A DNA stretch of 64,000 nucleotides, from positions 1,760,468-1,824,467 of the forward strand of contig MNCI01002813.1 of assembly GCA_015680685.1 (NCBI GenBank), written 5' to 3'. The DNA is from Gnetum montanum (lineage: Eukaryota > Streptophyta > Gnetopsida > Gnetales > Gnetaceae). Under the pieces are notes generated by a model. That model was not told the DNA's origin, made no database searches, and saw only the letters and a list, made by a program, of their open reading frames with translations. Positions 59,526 to 64,000 of this stretch are shown here, one piece after another (within the stretch, counting starts at the first letter, position 1; every line of letters begins with the position of its first letter). The position numbers and the translations under genes were made by a program.

Positions 59526-61028
59526 ATGATGATTGATAACATTACTTCAAATGGAAGAAGTAAAATGGTTGAAAAAGGAGGTGTTGAAAACAAAATTTGT
59601 ACACTCCAAGAAAGTTATAGTCCTGAAAAAGAACAATCAAAGCAAGAGGATAAATGGGAGTTATACTTTGATGGTTCATGTAATTCAAAAGGTGCAGGAG
59701 TTGGAATAGTTATATTCAAGAATGATTCACCCGAAATTCTCAAAGCAATTCATCTATCTTTTCCTTGTACTAACAACAAGGCTGAGTATGAAGCTTTATG
59801 TATTGGTATGAGAATAGCTCTAGACAAAAAGATCAAAGAAATCACTATAAAAGGAGACTCAAGATTAGTCTGTGAACAAGTAAAAGGTAACTGTGTCGTA
59901 AAGAGCTCATTCTTGAGACCTTATAAGCAACTTGCTTGTAAGATGTTAGATCAGTTTCAACATTGCCAAATAGAGCATATAAACAGAGCAGAGAATCTTA
60001 TAGCAGATGATTTGGCAAAGGCAGCTTCAACATTGGATATGCAATTATTAGAAAGTTACAAAGATGTCATGATTGAAGAAGAACATCAGCCATCAGTACC
60101 AGATAATATAAGACATTTACAAGTATTTGAAGATGATGATCAAGTACTAAGATTTATGAAAAATAAACAAGAATTTGAGGGTCAAGTGATATCTGAAATG
60201 CCTTCAAATTCAAAGGCTAATTTCATTCCAAAGAGGATGATTGATTTGGAACATGAGTTCAAGAAAAATTTACTTACTAGAAAGGATATACAAAATCCAA
60301 GTAGTCAGGCTTTCGAGGCAGTAAATTTTGGATTAGACAAAACGCCGAAGATGTTAAATGTTACAAAGGAAAGAGATTCAAATTTCAAGCAAGATTTGTT
60401 ATCATGTCTACAAGATAATTTGGACAATTTTGCTTGGTCTTATGATGATCTTAAAGCTTTTCGGCAAGATGTGATGATGCATAAAATTCCTTTAATGGAA
60501 GGTTGCAAAACAGTCAAGCAAAAACAAAGGAAATTTAATCCATCATTTGAACCAGCTATGGAAGCCGAAATCAAAAAGTTGTTGCAAGCACAAATCATAT
60601 ATCCAGTACGATTTTCAACATGGCTTGCTAACCTTGTCCCAGTAAGAAAGAAAAACGGTGATATACGACTTTGTGTAGACTTTAGAAACTTAAATGATAC
60701 TTCAAAGAAAGATAAGTATCCACTTCCAAGAATTGATGAGATGCTTATTAAAGTCTCAGGTTGTCAAGCATATTCTTTCCTAGACGGTTTCTCAGGTTAT
60801 AATCAAATCATGGTAGATAAGAATGAAAGATTCAAAATAGCATTTATCACCAAGTGGGGAACCTTCGCTTACCAAAGAATTTCATTCGGATTGTCGAATG
60901 CTGGAGCTACTTTTCAAAGAGCAATGGATTTAGCATTCAAGGATTTATTAGACAAATTTGTAGTAGTTTATTTGGACGATATTATAGTATTTTCAAAAAG
61001 AAAAGAAGATCATATTGATCATCTTTAG
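59526..61028 (+). CDS. Archaeal-type RNase H and first part of RT of element K
   Basis: It is in the same frame as Gag-protease (13 codons separate the TAG at 59484-59486 from this ATG), so it is really the next part of the polyprotein. RNase H, residues 44-170: YFDGSCN (Asp49), NNKAEYEAL (Glu87), IKGDSRLV (Asp111), NLIADDLAKAAS (Asp161/162), all four catalytic acids present. A linker of about 150 residues follows. RT starts near 330: RLCVDFRNLN, FLDGFSGYNQI, FGLSNAGATFQRAM, and YLDD at 482-485. A TAG at 61026-61028 cuts RT just after YLDDIIVFSKRKEDHIDHL. RNase H would remove RNA from hybrids during cDNA synthesis. Confidence 0.85.
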   Translation: MMIDNITSNGRSKMVEKGGVENKICTLQESYSPEKEQSKQEDKWELYFDGSCNSKGAGVGIVIFKNDSPEILKAIHLSFPCTNNKAEYEALCIGMRIALDKKIKEITIKGDSRLVCEQVKGNCVVKSSFLRPYKQLACKMLDQFQHCQIEHINRAENLIADDLAKAASTLDMQLLESYKDVMIEEEHQPSVPDNIRHLQVFEDDDQVLRFMKNKQEFEGQVISEMPSNSKANFIPKRMIDLEHEFKKNLLTRKDIQNPSSQAFEAVNFGLDKTPKMLNVTKERDSNFKQDLLSCLQDNLDNFAWSYDDLKAFRQDVMMHKIPLMEGCKTVKQKQRKFNPSFEPAMEAEIKKLLQAQIIYPVRFSTWLANLVPVRKKNGDIRLCVDFRNLNDTSKKDKYPLPRIDEMLIKVSGCQAYSFLDGFSGYNQIMVDKNERFKIAFITKWGTFAYQRISFGLSNAGATFQRAMDLAFKDLLDKFVVVYLDDIIVFSKRKEDHIDHL

Positions 61029-63050
61029 CAAGTTTTTGACAGATGTCATGAATTTGGTATTTCGTTAAATCCTAAGAAATGTATCTTTGGGGTTAAATCT
61101 GGAAGTCTATTAGGCCATGTGATATGTCAAGAAGGGATTGCCATAAACAATTCCCAAATTCAAGCAGTACAGAATATTGAGCACCCCACAAGTAAGAAAT
61201 CTCTTAGATCTTTCTTTGGGAAGATAAACTTTGTGAAGAAGTTCATTCCCGGGTTTACTGAAATTACCAAACCTTTGATGCATATGCTTAAAAAGGATGT
61301 CCAAGTAGAGAAAACATCAGAATCAGAAAGAGCATTATTAGAAATCAAAAAAGCTATACAAGAGGCTCCGTATTTGGTAAAGCCTAGACTTAAAGAAGAT
61401 TTTTGGTTATACTCTTTTGCTTCAAATGATTCTATCGCCGCAATTCTTACACAAAAAGATAGTGAAGGTCAAGATGAACCAATTGGATTTTTTGGGTATC
61501 AGTTGAAAGGTTCAGAGTTGAATTATTCAGACTTAGAGAAACAAGCTTTCGCAGTCATCAAGGCACTTCATCATTTTAAATATTATTTGGAAAGTTCATT
61601 AGTTCACATTATGCTAATTAAACCCGCAGTCAAGCGATTCCTATCCCAAAATGAGATTGGATTGAAAAGAGGAAAATGGCTTATTAAGTTGCAAAGTTTC
61701 AGATTTTCATTGGAAATATGCAAGACAATTAAGGGAATGGGACTAGCCAAGTTAATGACTAGAGAAAGTGAAGTTTATACACTTGACTCACACGAAGAAA
61801 ATTGGTATGATGATATTTTCAAATTTCTTAGTACAAGGAAAATCCCAAATAATTTAACTGCAAGTCAAAAGAGAGCTTTCTTCAAAAGAGCACGAAGATT
61901 TGTTGTTAAAGATGGTATATTATATCGAAAGGATTTTCGGGGAGTTTTATTGGAATGTGTTCATAATGATCAAATTAGTTTCATTTTGGAACAATTTCAT
62001 GATCATTTGAATTTATTTTATGAATCCCCTAAGTCAACTATGCAACATATACTTCGATATGGATATTACTGGCCTTCCATGTATCAAGACATTAGTTCAA
62101 AGATTCAAAAATGCTATAAATGTCAAGTTCATGGGCCCAAGATTAAAAGGGCTAGAGCCCCTTTAAAACCAGTAGTTGCGGATAGACCATTTCAGCAATG
62201 GGGTTTGGATTTTATTGGTACAATTACTCCTTCAAGATCTGGACACAAGTTTATTTTCATAGCTACTGATTATTTTACTAAATGGTCTGAAGCAAACGCT
62301 CTAAGAGGAAGTTCAGCATTAGACGTGATTAAGTTTCTAGACGACCACATTCTAAGCAGATTTGGTGTACCCGAAGTGTTAGTGTCAGACAATGGACCCG
62401 CCTTCAAATCTGAAGAGTTTATCAGATGGGCATCTGAAAGATCTATTTTCTTATTCTCCTCATCAAATTATTATCCTCAAGGAAATGGTTTAGCGGAATC
62501 CACTAATAAGAAGCTTATCGCTTATATCAAGAAATCAATGGAGGGGAATCCAGGAAATTGGATCGATTATTTACAATCCGCATTATGGTCAGATCGAATC
62601 AGATTCATGAAAGCTATTAGGACATCACCATATAACTTAGTCTATGGTTTGCCAGCAAGAATTACAAACAAGATTATAAGCTCAGTTTATGAATTTGTAC
62701 AAAGATATAGTGAAAATACTGACAAAGATAGAAGTTTCATGACTTTACTTATTAAAAGAGAAGCTGAAGTAGATAAAGCAAGGGATAATTTGTTACGAAA
62801 TACCTCTCAAGTCAAAAGATGGTTTGATAGGAAATCTTTGAAAAGGAATTTCAAGATAGGAGACCTTGTCCTATTATGGAATATGAAGAAACCAAATAAG
62901 TTTACACCGACATGGACTGGTCCCTTTCAAATTACAAAGCAATTATCAGAGGATACTTACAAATTATCAACCTTGGATGGCATGGAATTGCAATTTCCAT
63001 ATAATGTTTTGCATATAAAACATTATTTGGGACAATTGCATACAACTTGA
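61029..63050 (+). CDS. RT end, degenerate RNase H and integrase of element K
   Basis: The frame continues directly after the TAG at 61026; its first ATG is at 61119, which is the basis for the residue numbers here. RT thumb: SLRSFFGKINFVKKFIPGF. The RNase H fold follows (about 105-210) but reads LYSFASNDSIAA where Asp is expected, and the TDH region is also lost. Integrase: a zinc region with Cys pair CYKC, but only part of the His pair aligns; catalytic core Asp364 (QWGLDFIG), Asp424 (VSDNGPAF), Glu460 (GLAESTNK), i.e. D-x59-D-x35-E, intact; then GDLVLLW and WTGPFQI, a GPF module. Last codons LGQLHTT. Confidence 0.85.
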   Translation, partial: QVFDRCHEFGISLNPKKCIFGVKSGSLLGHVICQEGIAINNSQIQAVQNIEHPTSKKSLRSFFGKINFVKKFIPGFTEITKPLMHMLKKDVQVEKTSESERALLEIKKAIQEAPYLVKPRLKEDFWLYSFASNDSIAAILTQKDSEGQDEPIGFFGYQLKGSELNYSDLEKQAFAVIKALHHFKYYLESSLVHIMLIKPAVKRFLSQNEIGLKRGKWLIKLQSFRFSLEICKTIKGMGLAKLMTRESEVYTLDSHEENWYDDIFKFLSTRKIPNNLTASQKRAFFKRARRFVVKDGILYRKDFRGVLLECVHNDQISFILEQFHDHLNLFYESPKSTMQHILRYGYYWPSMYQDISSKIQKCYKCQVHGPKIKRARAPLKPVVADRPFQQWGLDFIGTITPSRSGHKFIFIATDYFTKWSEANALRGSSALDVIKFLDDHILSRFGVPEVLVSDNGPAFKSEEFIRWASERSIFLFSSSNYYPQGNGLAESTNKKLIAYIKKSMEGNPGNWIDYLQSALWSDRIRFMKAIRTSPYNLVYGLPARITNKIISSVYEFVQRYSENTDKDRSFMTLLIKREAEVDKARDNLLRNTSQVKRWFDRKSLKRNFKIGDLVLLWNMKKPNKFTPTWTGPFQITKQLSEDTYKLSTLDGMELQFPYNVLHIKHYLGQLHTT

Positions 63051-63317
63051 AGATGTTATGACACAAAAATAACATATGTATATAGTATTATGTAAATATT
63101 ACTAGTAATTATGCTTTATTTATATTTGAAACATTATCTTTCCTTCAAATGAGGCAAGTGGAAGCCTACAAGTAAAACAAGTGGAATTCTACAAGTTTGA
63201 CAAGTGGGGAAGGTGACTCATCCACCACTTGGAGAGGATTGTGACAAATGTTTTGAATGCCTAAAAAGAAGGAAGCTTGGTTGAAGACACTTGGATGGGA
63301 GTTCAAATTTTTAGCAC

Positions 63318-63331
63318 CTATAAAAGGAGGG
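63318..63331 (+). promoter_or_regulatory. TATA box upstream of the accessory ORF of element K
   Basis: CTATAAAAGGAGGG is a near-ideal plant TATA box 78 bp before the ATG of the accessory ORF. It could drive a separate short mRNA for that ORF; there is no other evidence. Confidence 0.45.
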
Positions 63332-63395
63332 TTAGATTGCTTAAGATTTCATCATCTTTCATTTCAAGTTTGGTAGTGAAGATTAGAGAGAGCTA

Positions 63396-63911
63396 ATGGA
63401 GTTTAAGAGAGCAATGAGAAAGCCTTTTATTCCATATGTGATGGGATGTTGCCCTGAGCATGTATTGAAGGCCTATCTAAAGGCTAAATCTTGTGGAGCT
63501 CCAAAGGAATGCCCTTTTATGGCTTGGCTATCCGATGAATTTTCTTTTCTCACTTGGGGTTTGGATATTGAGTCCAATGTTTAGGGGCGATATCAAGATT
63601 TCTCCAAAGAATAAGAAAAAGAAGAAGAACCACCAACTCATGGAGAGTCATCATGGGGATGGGGAGAAGCTTTGGCCTCTCAAGAGGAAAATGAAGGAGT
63701 CAATGAAGAAGAACAAAAGAGCTTTTCCAAACAAGAAAATGAGGAGGAAAATGTTGAAGAGAAAGCTCCACTAGATCAAGGTGAGAGCTCTACCAAACAA
63801 GAAGACAACAAGACTGCCTACATCACATCAGAAATATCTTATGAAAAGGTGAATGAAATGAAGATTCCCACTAGGGTAACCCTTACAATTCAGTTTCCAT
63901 CCCAAGAATAG
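63396..63911 (+). pseudogene. Post-integrase accessory ORF of element K, broken by two stops
   Basis: One frame of 172 codons with stops at 63582-63584 (TAG) and 63612-63614 (TAA). The first 62 residues include PFIPYVMGCCPEHVLKAYL and CGAPKECPFMAWLSDEFSFL, with four Cys and alternating aromatic residues. After the stops the frame is very acidic (QEENEGVNEEEQKSF, ENEEENVEEKAPL) and ends VTLTIQFPSQE. I do not recognise the protein. Tat elements often carry an extra ORF behind integrase; this fits by position. A run of purines at 63600-63660 could also be read as an indel-prone site. Confidence 0.5.
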
Positions 63912-64000
63912 TCCATTGAAGGACTTGATAATGTATAGCTGTTATGTACAGTTTTATTTTTTCTAGGAATGAGGTTTTTGTCCCATCTCACCTTATGTTA

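Larger units (their letters stand above)
55192..64000 (+). mobile_element. Tat-like Ty3/gypsy element K with RNase H upstream of RT (3' end off window)
   Basis: 5' LTR (55192-57398), PBS, then one long frame (57516-63050) encoding Gag-protease-aRNH-RT-RNH-integrase, and a post-integrase region with an accessory ORF. The archaeal/plant-type RNase H, degenerate second RNase H, very long LTR and downstream ORF all suggest the Tat group. Two in-frame TAG codons interrupt the frame and no frameshift is visible inside it, so this is the youngest and best-preserved element in the window. The 3' LTR must lie beyond 64000; nothing resembling 55192-57398 occurs after 63050. Confidence 0.85.

Noticed and set aside
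63054-64000. Start of the 3' LTR of element K directly after integrase
   Set aside because: Nothing in this stretch matches 55192-57398, and no polypurine tract immediately precedes it; the region reads as internal.

Overview
The window looks like nuclear DNA from a land plant with a large, repeat-filled genome. It is AT-rich and holds no intact single-copy gene. Almost every recognisable piece is a retrotransposon inserted into another retrotransposon. The families are plant ones: Athila-like Ty3/gypsy elements with an Asp-tRNA-type primer site and an extra ORF behind pol, a Tat-like Ty3/gypsy element with an archaeal/plant-type RNase H, and Ty1/copia relics. A gymnosperm would fit the age and nesting, but the sequence does not prove it. 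No tRNA, rRNA or CRISPR locus was seen.

Layout. 1-4069 (-): 5' part of Athila-like element E (LTR, gag, protease). 4070-14276 (+): Athila-like element D with decayed RT/RNase H, integrase, a long spacer, ORF2 and 3' LTR; a 1.17-kb insertion splits its RT. 14277-18415: LINE tail, an unrecognised coding relic and a possible copia LTR. 18416-27293: solo LTR G, split by the 7.9-kb pol-less element C (-). 27294-39140: copia pol relic, split near its 3' end by pol-less element B (-). 39141-40425: AT-rich, with an old gag scrap. 40426-51231 (+): LTR element H, which contains pol-less element A (42317-47999) and a decayed processed copy of a CCR4-type deadenylase gene. 51232-55191: copia gag relic, tRNA-derived SINE-like heads, and a 324-bp hairpin MITE. 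55192-64000 (+): the youngest element, K, a nearly intact Tat-like retrotransposon that runs off the right edge.

How the parts relate. A, B, C, D, E and G share LTRs that start TGATGAG and end CTCATCA, an Asp-tRNA-like PBS next to the LTR, and a G-rich PPT. A, B and C have lost pol completely but keep gag, a splice donor/acceptor pair (the donor of A falls in an assembly gap) and an ORF2 of the Athila post-pol type; they would need enzymes from a relative such as D. Matching target-site duplications fix the ends of A (CTACC), C (TACCT), G (GTTAT) and, less cleanly, B (CCAAR). K is unusual. One reading frame, broken by two TAG codons, encodes Gag-protease, then an archaeal-type RNase H placed before the reverse transcriptase, then RT, a second RNase H without its catalytic residues, and integrase. 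A TATA box and an acidic accessory ORF follow. This domain order is the most interesting feature of the window.
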